DNA of 50,418 bases from positions 1-50,418 of the forward strand of contig JAJDCM010000080.1 in the NCBI GenBank assembly GCA_029260825.1. The letters run 5' to 3'. Of the stretch, positions 26,987-35,932 are shown in pieces. The notes below the pieces were generated by a model, which did not search any database, had not been told where the DNA came from, and was given only the letters and a program-made list of their open reading frames with translations. The stretch comes from Planctomycetota bacterium (GTDB lineage: Bacteria > Planctomycetota > JACOTG01 > JAJDCM01). Within the stretch, counting starts at the first letter, position 1. Each line of letters starts with the position of its first letter. The position numbers were made by a program, and so were the translations under genes.

Positions 26987-28201
26987 TCAGTCGGATGCTT
27001 CGTCTGCCATCGCTTCCGACACCAGGGTGTCGATCGCAAGGTCAAGCTCATCACCCCGAACGTTCTTGTAGCGGATCACACCCTTGTGGTCGAGAACGTA
27101 GATGGTTGGCCAGCCCGAGACGTTCCACTGACGAGCGATTGGACCGCTCGTGCTCTCGTCATACCAGGAACGCCAGGTCAGGTTCTTTTCCGTCAGGACG
27201 GTTTTCAACTTCTCGATGTCGGAGTCGCTGTTGACACCAAGAAGTGCAAAAGGCTTATCGGCAAGGCGCTTCACGAGCGACCGCTCGTGAGGGTACATGG
27301 CCCGGCAAGGGCCTCACCAGTCGCCCCAGAAATCGAGCATGACCACCTTGCCTCGATAGTCGGACAGCTTGAACGGAATGGCCTCCACATCTTTTCCTGA
27401 AATCTCGGGTGCGACCTTACCGATGGCAAGGTTTCGGATTTCGTAGAGGTTGCGTTCCGCCTGGTCACCGAGGGTTCCCCGTCTGGATTCGATGTCACCG
27501 AATTCGCTGACAACTCGTTCGTAGAGAGCTTCAGCTTGTCGGTTCAGTTCGCTCACCTCAACCGTGGCGAGAACCTTTGCACGTTCTTCGCCGAGGTAAG
27601 TCTTTAGCTGGGTCAGGCGGGCCGGGTCTTTTTCATTCGCGAGCATCGTGGCCATGCTGGCCGAGGATACGGCGTTCTGGGCGAGGCTCATGCAAGCATT
27701 TCCCCTGGCCTCGTGATGGGGCGACTTCTCAAGAATTGCCAAAAGAAGTGCCGGCACGGGAAGGAGCTGAGATCGTCCCAGCCGGGAGGCCAAAGCTGCA
27801 AGTTTGGGGCTTTCAACATAATCGGTGGTGAGAAGTTTCATCGCCACCTCGACCTCGACACCCGAGCGAACATTTTGCGCAACCCAAACGAGAGCATCGA
27901 CGGCCGCCGGGTCTTTCGGATGTTCGGACGCTACCGCAAGCACCCGACTCGCAAAGCTTACCGGGTTCGGGTACAGGGTCTGATAGACCTGGGTCCGGTC
28001 TTCGTCCGTCTTTGCTTCTTTTAGCTTTTCCCGAAAAGCGGTCTGGGCCGTCTTGTACTCCCCCAAGACTTCGTCAAGCTGGGTTTGAGCCGCACTCTTC
28101 TCCATTTGTTCCTGCGCGATTGCTTCTTCTTGCGCCCTTGATGTCATCGATGTCATCGCAAGAAGCAGAACGAGGAGAAGCCCTCCAAGGGTTGTTCGCA
28201 T
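26987..28201 (-). CDS. Exported TlpA-like thioredoxin-fold selenoprotein (TGA read as selenocysteine, U-G-P-C)
   Basis: This gene reads as one 404-residue protein if the in-frame TGA at 27316-27314 is decoded as selenocysteine (residue 296). It has a signal peptide (MRTTLGGLLLVLLLAMTSM), a helical N-terminal region of about 240 residues without cysteines in catalytic motifs, and a C-terminal TlpA/AhpC-type domain: GKVAPEISGKDVEAIPF, DYRGKVVMLDFWGDW-U-GPC, RAMYPHERSLVKRL, ALLGVNSDSD and the cis-Pro loop SGWPTIYVLDHKG. The TGA replaces exactly the first Cys of CxxC. A SECIS-type hairpin lies 31 nt downstream. GGAGGG sits 7 nt before the ATG at 28201. The reading frame continues cleanly to a stop at 26987. 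Likely function is periplasmic thiol or peroxide redox chemistry. A pseudogene is unlikely. Confidence 0.88.
27271..27290 (-). promoter_or_regulatory. Bacterial SECIS element of the TlpA-like selenoprotein
   Basis: On the minus strand TCACGAGC pairs perfectly with GCTCGTGA (eight pairs) around a GGTC loop. The loop begins 31 nt after the TGA, inside the 16-37 nt window reported for bacterial SECIS, and the first loop bases are G. The E. coli fdhF SECIS has the same GGUC at its apex, where SelB binds. Confidence 0.85.
27314..27316 (-). other. Selenocysteine codon (in-frame TGA at the CxxC position)
   Basis: The TGA sits between TGG and GGC-CCT-TGC, giving W-U-G-P-C. Relatives have Cys here (W-C-G/P-P-C). 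TGA is a normal stop in neighbouring genes, so this is a local recoding event. Confidence 0.87.
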
Positions 28202-28398
28202 TCTGTCACCCTCCTGGGTTGTTCAGATCCTGGAACCCTCTCGGTTCCGAGAGTCGAGGGGACGACGCCCCCCCTGCATCAAGCCCGGATGATTCGGGCT
28301 AGTGGTGCCCAGTATAGCGCCTTGCCCCCGGTTTGGTACAGAAGGCGTTGTTTTCCTGGCTCAGGTGGCCACGAATCAGCATTGGCTCAAAGACGGGG
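28202..28398. other. Leader region of the selenoprotein gene with overlapping hairpins
   Basis: This interval separates the phosphatase stop from the selenoprotein start on the same strand. It contains an inverted repeat AGCCCG / CGGGCT (28282-28300) that may end the upstream transcript, though without a T-run, and two mutually exclusive short hairpins at 28230-28253 (GGAACC/GGTTCC versus CTCTCG/CGAGAG). Their significance is unknown. Confidence 0.4.
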
Positions 28399-30360
28399 CT
28401 ACCGACACTCGGCCACCTGATTCAAACGGAAGGCCTCACACAGCTTTTGCAGGAGAATAATGCGGTGCCGGACGGATGCGCCTCCTCGGGTGGCTCTCAC
28501 CCGTCGTTCGCCCTCGTTGCTCCGGATGAGTCGGACGCTGGGGATGATCTCGGTCCCCGTTGTCACCGCATCGGCAATCGACTCGAAATGATAATGCTGA
28601 GCGAGAGAAACTCCGGTTGATCCGATCAACAAGGTGTAGCCGTGATCGCCATAGGCGTCGGAAAAAGCCCCATCAATGGTAATGGCTTTCCCGCTCCGCT
28701 TGAGAGGATCTTCCCCCTGTTCGATCTTCACCGGCACATGGCCGTTGACGATGAGACCACTTTCCGGAAGGTCAAACTCCCGAAGCACTTTTTCGCAAAA
28801 ACTTGCCTCGTGAATCAATCGGAAGTAAGGGTTCTTTGCCTCCTTGTGGGTTGCCTTGTCGGCGACGAGATATCGCTCCAACGTGGCCATCTTGTCCTTG
28901 CCAAAGAGAGGGGAATTGACCCCCGCCCACAGATACCAGAGTAAATCCAGGTCTTCCTGCCTGCGCTCTCGAAATGCGCGATGTACGACTTCATCAAGCT
29001 TCAGCATCATGGCCTTTCCGGAGTAAGACTCCCCATCAATGATCATGGGAAGATCCTCACCATCTTCCGTGACGGCGAGACAACCGTGGAAGATCAGGTT
29101 GTCGTCCCGAGTGAGGAACATACTTCCTTTGTTCTTGAGGAAGAGCATGTGTTGCCAGAGCTTCTTGCTTCGAAGAAACGTTTGCTGGAGACGGGTCATG
29201 CATTCCGCTTCTTCGGGAGAGAGGGCATAGGGATTGTCCCTGTCCACGGTCGGGAAATTGGAGTCGAGTAATGGATGAGTGATTCCATCCACCGTCACCG
29301 TCCCTTTCAAGGGGTCCAGGCTCCCGATCAGGTTCCGGTGACCCATCGCGTAGTCAGGGTTCCGGGCGATGGTCTCTCCTTCGAGTTTGAATTCAATCAC
29401 GGCGATGGCCTTTTGCATCCGGGCCATGGTCAGGGTATCCCGGATCCCTTCCCCCTTGGGCTGGAACCGTTCGGCCGGGTCATCCTCATACACTGTGCGG
29501 GCGAGCCTTTCCAGAGGAGAGGTAATGATCCCGTAGCCCTCTTCCAGCTGAGAAAGGCGTCGATAGCGGAGGGAAATGCGCAGGACCGTAGCGATCAAGA
29601 GGGGACTTCCAAGACACGCCCCCATCCAGGTGACATCGTGGTTTCCCCATGTCACAGAGACATTCGGTTGTCTTTGAATGATATCGATTACCTGGTCGAT
29701 GCGGGTTCCACGATCGCCGCAATCCCCGGCGACGACGAGTTCATCAATGGACAGGTTTCGGATCGCACGGGAGATATGACGGAGGAAGTCGAGGCTTCGA
29801 TCATTTCGAACCAGGGAATTGAGGAGTGCGTCGATGTACTCTCGACCCAGGTCACTCGGGCGATCGAAGAAGAGCTCGGTGAAGAGTTCTTTGTACTTGG
29901 AAGGGAGAATCCGCTGGATGGTTCTTGTCGTTGAACTCCTGGCGACTTCTCTCATGACGTCGAACGCGAGCCGAACCGTGCGTCGGAAGAATTCTTCTTC
30001 CTCCTGAGAAGACGCTCCCTCGGGCACGGCGTGAGCGTAGGATTCTCGCGGATAATAGATGGTCATGAGGAGGTCACGTATCTCAGCTGGTGAAAGCCGG
30101 TTTTTCATGAGTTCCTCGACGACCGGGCGAAGTGTCCCGGACGCGTTGTAGATCACGTGCTGAAGCTTCGTTGCGGCTCCATGAATGTCACTCAACACAT
30201 GGATCGAGCCGGTGGGAAGGGTCAGCAGACCTTCGAGGTAGGCAATCTCAGCGACCGCCGCCGTTTCGTTGGGAAACTGCTTGGAAAGAGCCTTCAAGAG
30301 AAAGAGCTCTCGATCGGCTTCGCTGATGGTCTCGTCACGGTCTGAGTCGGAGTAAGACAT
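28399..30360 (-). CDS. fbp: Class III fructose-1,6-bisphosphatase
   Basis: This 653-residue enzyme hydrolyses fructose 1,6-bisphosphate in gluconeogenesis. It belongs to the class III (Bacillus Fbp) type, a metallophosphoesterase rather than the common class I fold. Metal-binding motifs are SIHVLSDIHGAATK, LVVAGDCGDRGTRID and VSVTWGNHDVTWMG, with later blocks LIFHGCLAVTEDGE, YLWAGVNSPLFGKDKMATLE and LIVNGHVPVK, all typical of the class. Length is close to that of Bacillus Fbp. The ATG at 30360 (MSYSDSDRD) has GGGAG nine nt upstream; an upstream frame extension lacks support. It lies between the selenoprotein and the giant kinase, both on the same strand. Confidence 0.92.
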   Translation of the reverse strand: MSYSDSDRDETISEADRELFLLKALSKQFPNETAAVAEIAYLEGLLTLPTGSIHVLSDIHGAATKLQHVIYNASGTLRPVVEELMKNRLSPAEIRDLLMTIYYPRESYAHAVPEGASSQEEEEFFRRTVRLAFDVMREVARSSTTRTIQRILPSKYKELFTELFFDRPSDLGREYIDALLNSLVRNDRSLDFLRHISRAIRNLSIDELVVAGDCGDRGTRIDQVIDIIQRQPNVSVTWGNHDVTWMGACLGSPLLIATVLRISLRYRRLSQLEEGYGIITSPLERLARTVYEDDPAERFQPKGEGIRDTLTMARMQKAIAVIEFKLEGETIARNPDYAMGHRNLIGSLDPLKGTVTVDGITHPLLDSNFPTVDRDNPYALSPEEAECMTRLQQTFLRSKKLWQHMLFLKNKGSMFLTRDDNLIFHGCLAVTEDGEDLPMIIDGESYSGKAMMLKLDEVVHRAFRERRQEDLDLLWYLWAGVNSPLFGKDKMATLERYLVADKATHKEAKNPYFRLIHEASFCEKVLREFDLPESGLIVNGHVPVKIEQGEDPLKRSGKAITIDGAFSDAYGDHGYTLLIGSTGVSLAQHYHFESIADAVTTGTEIIPSVRLIRSNEGERRVRATRGGASVRHRIILLQKLCEAFRLNQVAECR

Positions 30361-30403
30361 GATGCGATTCTCCCGGGGGAAGGGTGGATGAAACGGTGGG
30401 ATA

Positions 30404-30409
30404 ATTATA
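30404..30409 (-). promoter_or_regulatory. Consensus -10 element upstream of class III FBPase
   Basis: A perfect TATAAT on the minus strand lies 43 nt before the ATG in the short gap after the kinase gene. No good -35 hexamer is visible, so the promoter is tentative, but it would give the phosphatase its own start. Confidence 0.4.
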
Positions 30410-30442
30410 GACGACGCTGCTCGGAATCCCCTATTTCTTCCC

Positions 30443-33400
30443 CTACTTCGTCGTGGGCTTGATCTTGTCGAAGAAGCGCTCTCCCATCGACAACGTGTCA
30501 CCCGTGATCAGAGTGCATTCGGGATGATTCTTTTTGAACCTGGTGATCCCTTCCTCGGTCACCGGAGTTCCGGAAACGTCCAGATGGACAAGGAGCTTCT
30601 TGGCGGAGAGGACCGGGAGGATTTCATCCGTTACCGACGTGGCGGAGAGGTCGAGGTAGGTGAGTTTCTCCAGGGACGAGACGACCGCTGAGATTGCGTT
30701 GGTAACCTTGGGATTCTTGGCAAGAACCAGGGTTTCAAGGTTCGTGAGCGGTTCGAGGCAGGAGAGGTCGCGATCGCTCACCTGAGATTGCTCGAGGGAC
30801 AGGTGATGGAGTTCGGTGGGAAGGGCAACGTGAGTAAGAGCTTCGCCAGTAACCCGGGTCGCTCGAAGATCAAGGATCTCAAGCCGAGCCATGCCAGCCA
30901 GGATCCCCATTCCTTCATCGGTGATGTCGGCGCCGGCGAGACGAAGAGAGACAAGCTCGGTCAGGTTTTTCAGAGAAGCTGCCTGTTCGTCGTTGATTCC
31001 GGTCTTGTTGAGGTTGAGGCCGGTAAGCGATTCACAGATCGGAATCATCTGAGCGATTTCTTCTCCCTTGACCTTGGTTCCCATGGAAAGGTCAACCTGA
31101 AGGATCCGGCAAGTATCCCGGGGAAGCTCCTCGATCGTAAGAAGGGAGCCCTCCGAGTGAACGGCTCGGCCCCCCTGACTGAGAACCCACTTGCCAACGA
31201 TTCGCTGAAGGTCGGGCTCATCGTGTCCGATCTTGCATCCGGGGAGAGCGAGGGTCAGCTCTTCGATCCCCGCGTCGGTGATTCGAGTTCCGTCGATTTG
31301 AAGTTCGGTGAGGCCACTCAGCCGCTGCAAGCTTTCGAGGCAACCGTCGGTGATTCCTGAGTTGGATAGGCTGAGCCAGGTAAGCTTCGGGAACGCGTTC
31401 AAATGGACGAGGTCTTCGTCGACGACCGGAGTCCTTGCCAGAGACAGGCGACTCAGCTCGGGCAGGGATCGAAGCTCTTTGAGCCCATCCCCGGTGACCG
31501 CGACTCCGGCGAGATAGAGTTCCGTCAGGGATTGAAAGCGCGCGATCTCGAGAAGACCCTGGGTGGTGATCTTTGTGTCGGCAAGGCTCAGCTGAGCCAG
31601 TTGTGGGCAACCCAGGAGATGAACGAGACCCTTGTCCGAAACCTTGCATCCCTTCAGATAGAGGCTGGAGAGCCCAGGCAGGTTCTTCAGGACAAGAAGA
31701 TCGAGATCGCCCACATTGGGTTGATTCTCCAGGTTCACCGAGGCAAGGGTAAGATCTCCCTTGGGGAGCTCTTTTGATTCCTTGAGATCACGGAATTCCT
31801 CACCATCGCTCATCACCACGGTCACGCTTCCGGATAGACCAAGCATCCATTCCGTTGCCGCCCGGTCGCCACTCTTGCGGTGCTGAATTTTGCAGTCCGG
31901 TAAGCCGGCAGCGAGCTTGGTCAGAGTTTCCTCCGAAAGAGGAAGAGAACCAAGAGCGATGATCTTGAGTGTCTTGAGGGCGATCAGGCTTTGGGTTCCC
32001 AAGTTGCTGATTCCAGTTCCGGCCAGATCCAGGTTCTCAAGGCGTGTAAGACCCATCAACTCTGCGAGCTGCTCGTCTCCAAAAGTTGGGTTCTCACTCA
32101 CATCAAAACCGGTCACGAAGAATGGTTCCTGAGGCAGGTCCGATTTATTTTCGACGGTTTCGATGGCTTCTCCGGATGCAGTAACCAGGGAGATCTGCGC
32201 CCGGAATTCGGAGTCAAGGAACAGGTTGGCGACCCGGCGTTCCAGGTCCTGTCCATCCCAGGTAATTGTGACCGAAGGAAGTGCCTCGCTCATTGCCTGG
32301 TAGCCGGTAGCCGTCACCCGAGTCCCGTTGACGACGATTTTCTTGAGCTCGGTCAAACCGGTCAGTGCCAGCAGGCCCTCATCCCCGACCTGGGTGTCGG
32401 AAAGGTTGAGTCGTTGAAGCTGCTTCAGTTGATCCAGACCTTTGATTCCCTGGTCGGTGATCTGGGTCTCGCGAAGATCGAGCTCAAGGAGTTGAGGAAG
32501 ACCAAGAACGATTTTGAGCCCTTCGTCGGTGATCGCGGTCTTGCTGATGTCGAGAGATTGCAGCCGGGGGAAACGAGACAGGACCGAGATGCCATTGTCG
32601 GTGACCGGAGTGCGAGAAAGAGAGAGTTCCTGCAGCCCCTGAATTTCGGAAAAGGTAAGGAGGTCCTCGTCGCCAAGACTTGCTCCGATGAGCCGGATTC
32701 CTTGCCAGGTGAACGGGGCGTCAGGGACATCGGCGAGAGACAATAGAGACTTCGGGGCGCCGCCCTCCGAAGACGCTACCATGACCTCTCCACCGTGGAG
32801 GAAGATCAAGTTGAGTAGCTTCTTTTCCGGATCCTGGGCGTTCTCTTCCGGGGATTCGCTGGAAGCAGCGTCATTTTTCTCCACCGTCTTCTTGACCAGG
32901 TCAACCAGAGACTCGGCCTTGAGGGACACGGTGAGGCGAGACGGGTTTGACAGGGAGGCGTCAAAAGACTGTTCGAAAGGATCGAATCCGGGCTTGCTGA
33001 TCTTGAGAGTGTGGGAGCCCGGCGCAACTTCGTAGGTGAGTGACTTGTCGGGATCGGATCCGGTGACGCCGAGCTTTTCTCCGTCCAGGAACACTCCGGA
33101 TTCTGCCTGATCCACGGTCAGGATCAGGCTTGCGAATCTGGCAACGAGCTCGGGATTCGTCCCGGGGTCATCGTTCTTGAAGACACCCAGGATCACGGAC
33201 ACCAAAATGGCGAGAACAACAACGGTTCCCGATCCGACCAAAAGCCGTTTCTTGTTCTTTTTCTTCAAAGGGGAGACGGAGGATGCGAAGGAGCGCGCCG
33301 AGTGAGTGGAGCTGATTCCGCTGCTTGAGCCCGAGCCGGAATCGAGCTGGATCCCGATGTCTTCGAGCCGAAGTTCCTCCCGGTCATAAGACAATAAGAA

Positions 33401-34534
33401 CGGCTCCAGTGAGGCAATCACTTCATCCATGCTCGCCGGGCGATCGTCGGGATCCTTTGCCACCATCCGTTTCCAGATCTTCTGCAGGGGTTTTGGAATA
33501 TCCGATCGTTCCTGGGTCAGATTGGGGATCTTACCCTGTTGATGCCACAGGAGCTTCTGGGCCATCGAACCTTCGGGAAGCATGGACTTTCCCATGAGAA
33601 GGAAGTAGAGAGTGCAACCGAGACTGTAGATGTCAGCTCTTTGATCGACCCTTCTTGCACTGAGGGCCTGTTCGGGGGCCATGTAGTCGACCGTACCCAT
33701 GACATTTCCCGAGCGAGTCAGAGTTGCGTCTTCTCCTGCGTCCAGCAGCTGGGCAAGTCCCATGTCGAGGACGTGGAGGACTCCGTCCTTGTGAACCACA
33801 AGGTTGCTTGGTTTCACGTCCCGATGGATGATGCCCTGACCGTGTGCATAGCCGATACCTCGAGCGGTTTGCAAGATGAGTTGAACCGCTACTGGCACCG
33901 ATACCGGCCCGGCCTTCTTGACGTACCCCGAAAGATTGGGACCGTCCACAAACTCCATGACCAGGAAGTGGGTTCCACCGGACTCATCCGCGTCGAAGGC
34001 GGCGGCGATGTTGGTATGGATGAGCTTGGCGGCGGCCTCGACTTCCCGGTGAAAGCGGTTCAAGGCCTCCGGGTACTTGAGAAGATGGGGCGGCAAGACC
34101 TTCAGGGCGACCTTGCGGTTCATCCGGCGATGGACGGCCGCGTAGACGATCCCCATGCCACCCTCTCCGAGCTTCTCTTGAATCACGTAGTTCCCGAGGA
34201 CCAGTCCTTTGGAGAGTCCATCCAGGAGTACTTTTGCCTGGAAATTTGTGAGGTGCTGCTTTTCGACGAGGGAATCGGCCAGCTCTTCGGCGGTCAGGCT
34301 CGGAGTGGAACCGCTCTTCTGCAGGAATTCCTCGTACTCTTCCGGCGAAAGGAGGCCGCTTTTGGACAGACAGACGGAGAATTCCTCGAAGGTTCGGGGT
34401 GGGGTTGGCTTTATCTCGTCGGAGCGACCCGATCGGGTGCGCCCGGAGGCATCGTCTGCATAGGCGTCGGAGATGGTCTCATCCGGGACGAATCGAGTGG
34501 GTTCGTTCCTTGGATCCGGCTGATCGTCCGTCAA
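30443..34534 (-). CDS. Giant membrane Ser/Thr protein kinase with PEGA domain and leucine-rich repeats
   Basis: This 1363-residue protein has a cytoplasmic Hanks-type kinase domain (~115-385): Gly loop GEGGMGIVYAAV, ATP Lys in VALKVLPPH, catalytic HRDVKPSNLVV, metal motif DMGLAQ (DMG instead of the usual DFG) and GTVDYMAPEQ. A Ser-rich linker, a single membrane helix (LLVGSGTVVVLAILVSVILG) and an extracytoplasmic PEGA domain (ILTVDQAESGVFLDGEKLG) follow. The remaining ~750 residues are leucine-rich repeats with the T-x-V/I-T-D-x-G-L spacing common in Planctomycetes, arranged as four blocks each preceded by a similar non-LRR cap. It is predicted to sense an external ligand or partner. The start is uncertain: I use the TTG at 34534 with AGGA 8 nt upstream; a TTG at 34615 is also open. 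Confidence 0.85.
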   Translation of the reverse strand: MTDDQPDPRNEPTRFVPDETISDAYADDASGRTRSGRSDEIKPTPPRTFEEFSVCLSKSGLLSPEEYEEFLQKSGSTPSLTAEELADSLVEKQHLTNFQAKVLLDGLSKGLVLGNYVIQEKLGEGGMGIVYAAVHRRMNRKVALKVLPPHLLKYPEALNRFHREVEAAAKLIHTNIAAAFDADESGGTHFLVMEFVDGPNLSGYVKKAGPVSVPVAVQLILQTARGIGYAHGQGIIHRDVKPSNLVVHKDGVLHVLDMGLAQLLDAGEDATLTRSGNVMGTVDYMAPEQALSARRVDQRADIYSLGCTLYFLLMGKSMLPEGSMAQKLLWHQQGKIPNLTQERSDIPKPLQKIWKRMVAKDPDDRPASMDEVIASLEPFLLSYDREELRLEDIGIQLDSGSGSSSGISSTHSARSFASSVSPLKKKNKKRLLVGSGTVVVLAILVSVILGVFKNDDPGTNPELVARFASLILTVDQAESGVFLDGEKLGVTGSDPDKSLTYEVAPGSHTLKISKPGFDPFEQSFDASLSNPSRLTVSLKAESLVDLVKKTVEKNDAASSESPEENAQDPEKKLLNLIFLHGGEVMVASSEGGAPKSLLSLADVPDAPFTWQGIRLIGASLGDEDLLTFSEIQGLQELSLSRTPVTDNGISVLSRFPRLQSLDISKTAITDEGLKIVLGLPQLLELDLRETQITDQGIKGLDQLKQLQRLNLSDTQVGDEGLLALTGLTELKKIVVNGTRVTATGYQAMSEALPSVTITWDGQDLERRVANLFLDSEFRAQISLVTASGEAIETVENKSDLPQEPFFVTGFDVSENPTFGDEQLAELMGLTRLENLDLAGTGISNLGTQSLIALKTLKIIALGSLPLSEETLTKLAAGLPDCKIQHRKSGDRAATEWMLGLSGSVTVVMSDGEEFRDLKESKELPKGDLTLASVNLENQPNVGDLDLLVLKNLPGLSSLYLKGCKVSDKGLVHLLGCPQLAQLSLADTKITTQGLLEIARFQSLTELYLAGVAVTGDGLKELRSLPELSRLSLARTPVVDEDLVHLNAFPKLTWLSLSNSGITDGCLESLQRLSGLTELQIDGTRITDAGIEELTLALPGCKIGHDEPDLQRIVGKWVLSQGGRAVHSEGSLLTIEELPRDTCRILQVDLSMGTKVKGEEIAQMIPICESLTGLNLNKTGINDEQAASLKNLTELVSLRLAGADITDEGMGILAGMARLEILDLRATRVTGEALTHVALPTELHHLSLEQSQVSDRDLSCLEPLTNLETLVLAKNPKVTNAISAVVSSLEKLTYLDLSATSVTDEILPVLSAKKLLVHLDVSGTPVTEEGITRFKKNHPECTLITGDTLSMGERFFDKIKPTTK

Positions 34535-34768
34535 GCGAGTCGTCCTTTCCGTTTTTCTTGCGTTGAGCCTGCATGATTCACGCGGGCTAGCCTGATTCCC
34601 CCCTCCACCAGGCAATCTTGCATCAGCTTACCAATATCGGGTCTTCTGCGACCTCAGGCTTGTTCCTCATGCACACGATTCGTTTTAATGCGCATTCGAT
34701 GATCCTCCTGTTCCCACCGTGTTGGTGAGAATCTGAGCGAGGGGTCCCGTCATTCTTGGAGTGTGGTC

Positions 34769-35299
34769 ATGAAGATTTTAGTGGCTCTAGTCGTCCTTGT
34801 CGTGGTGGTCTGCGGGGTCGGATTCATCCTTCCGTCCGACTACAGCGTGGAGAGGTCCGTGGTGATCAAAGCCGAGCCGTCGGCGATCTTCCCCTATCTC
34901 AACGACCTGAAGAGGTGGCCCGAGTGGAGCCCCTGGACCAAGGAAAAATATCCAAAGATGGAGACCACTTATCACGGCGCAGACAGCGGAGTTGGAGCCG
35001 AGTCGAAGTGGACGGACCCGGACAACGGAAACGGCCGGATGGTGATCACGAAGAGCGATCCGGAAAATGGCATCGATTATGACCTCTTTTTCGATGAATT
35101 CCCAAAATCGATGGGCACCATCACCCTGAAACCGGTCGATGGCGGGGTTGAGATCTCGATGACAAACGCAGGAGATCTGGGCGGAGGGATCATCTCGAAC
35201 TACTTCGTGCTCATGATGGGCCCGATGATGGGGGGCGAGTTCGAGGACGGGCTGGCCAAACTGAAGGCGGTCGTTGAGGGTGCGCCCCCTGCTTCCTGA
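34769..35299 (+). CDS. SRPBCC/START-like (polyketide cyclase-type) protein with N-terminal membrane anchor
   Basis: This 176-residue protein has an N-terminal hydrophobic segment (LVALVVLVVVVCGVGFIL) and then a helix-grip domain of the SRPBCC superfamily: YSVERSVVIKAEPSAIFPYL, LKRWPEWSPWTKEKYP and the C-terminal helix GGEFEDGLAKLKAVVE are typical. Such domains bind hydrophobic ligands, but the ligand here is unknown. The ATG at 34769 follows GGAG by 7 nt; a GTG two codons upstream is possible. It is divergent from the large kinase gene and precedes the dioxygenase gene by 84 nt. Confidence 0.78.
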   Translation: MKILVALVVLVVVVCGVGFILPSDYSVERSVVIKAEPSAIFPYLNDLKRWPEWSPWTKEKYPKMETTYHGADSGVGAESKWTDPDNGNGRMVITKSDPENGIDYDLFFDEFPKSMGTITLKPVDGGVEISMTNAGDLGGGIISNYFVLMMGPMMGGEFEDGLAKLKAVVEGAPPAS

Positions 35300-35383
35300 C
35301 CTCTTGATTTCTGTTATTCTGCCTCTTGCGGAGCCCGGGCGTCGGGATCCCCCTCATGGAGCCGGATCGGAGACCTAAATCTC

Positions 35384-35932
35384 ATGCCTCTCTTTCAGCC
35401 AATCAACCTAAGGAAGTGGGTCGAGGAGCATCGGCACCAGCTCAAGCCCCCGGTGGGAAACATGCAAGTCTGGAAAGACGAACGAGATACCATCATCATG
35501 GTTGTTGCGGGCCCCAACGCCCGAAAGGACTACCACGTTAATTGTACCGAGGAATTCTTCTACCAGATCGAAGGCGACATCGTGGTGGGAATCATCCATC
35601 CAGACACGGGAAAACCTGAGGACATCATCATCCGGGAAGGGGATATCTACCTTCTTCCAGCCAACGTTCCCCACAATCCCAAAAGACCGGCGGGGACGGT
35701 CGGGCTCGTCGTCGAGCTGAAGCGACCGGAGGGGGCTATGGACAAGCTCCAGTGGTATTCGGATGACACCCATGAGCTGGTTCACGAAGAGGAGTTTGAG
35801 CTCCAGAACATCGAAACCGACCTGAAGAGAATCATGGAGAAGTTCTGGGCGAGCGAGGAGCTTCGGACCTGTAAGTCGACCGGGAGCGTCATTGCCCCGC
35901 CTGACGAGGCGACAGCTCCGCCGCCGGTATGA
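35384..35932 (+). CDS. nbaC: 3-hydroxyanthranilate 3,4-dioxygenase
   Basis: This cupin enzyme opens the ring of 3-hydroxyanthranilate to 2-amino-3-carboxymuconate semialdehyde, a step in tryptophan breakdown and quinolinate/NAD synthesis. The 182-residue protein keeps the iron ligands H51 (KDYHVNCTEEFF), E57 and H97 (NVPHNPKRPA), plus the conserved R47 (PNARKDYH). Bacterial homologues often end in a rubredoxin-like CxxC...CxxC iron site; here only one Cys (RTCKSTG) is present, so that site is absent and the tail is Pro/Ala-rich instead. No other kynurenine-pathway gene is adjacent. An isolated position suggests a stand-alone role, or partners elsewhere. Confidence 0.9.
   Translation: MPLFQPINLRKWVEEHRHQLKPPVGNMQVWKDERDTIIMVVAGPNARKDYHVNCTEEFFYQIEGDIVVGIIHPDTGKPEDIIIREGDIYLLPANVPHNPKRPAGTVGLVVELKRPEGAMDKLQWYSDDTHELVHEEEFELQNIETDLKRIMEKFWASEELRTCKSTGSVIAPPDEATAPPPV

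Noticed and set aside
26987..28201. Interpretation of the interrupted thioredoxin gene as a pseudogene or frameshift
   Set aside because: No frame change is needed, the stop is precisely at a redox Cys position, a SECIS-like hairpin follows, and a second gene shows the same pattern.
33539..34576. A 345-codon open frame on the plus strand
   Set aside because: Antisense to the kinase domain of the giant Ser/Thr kinase.
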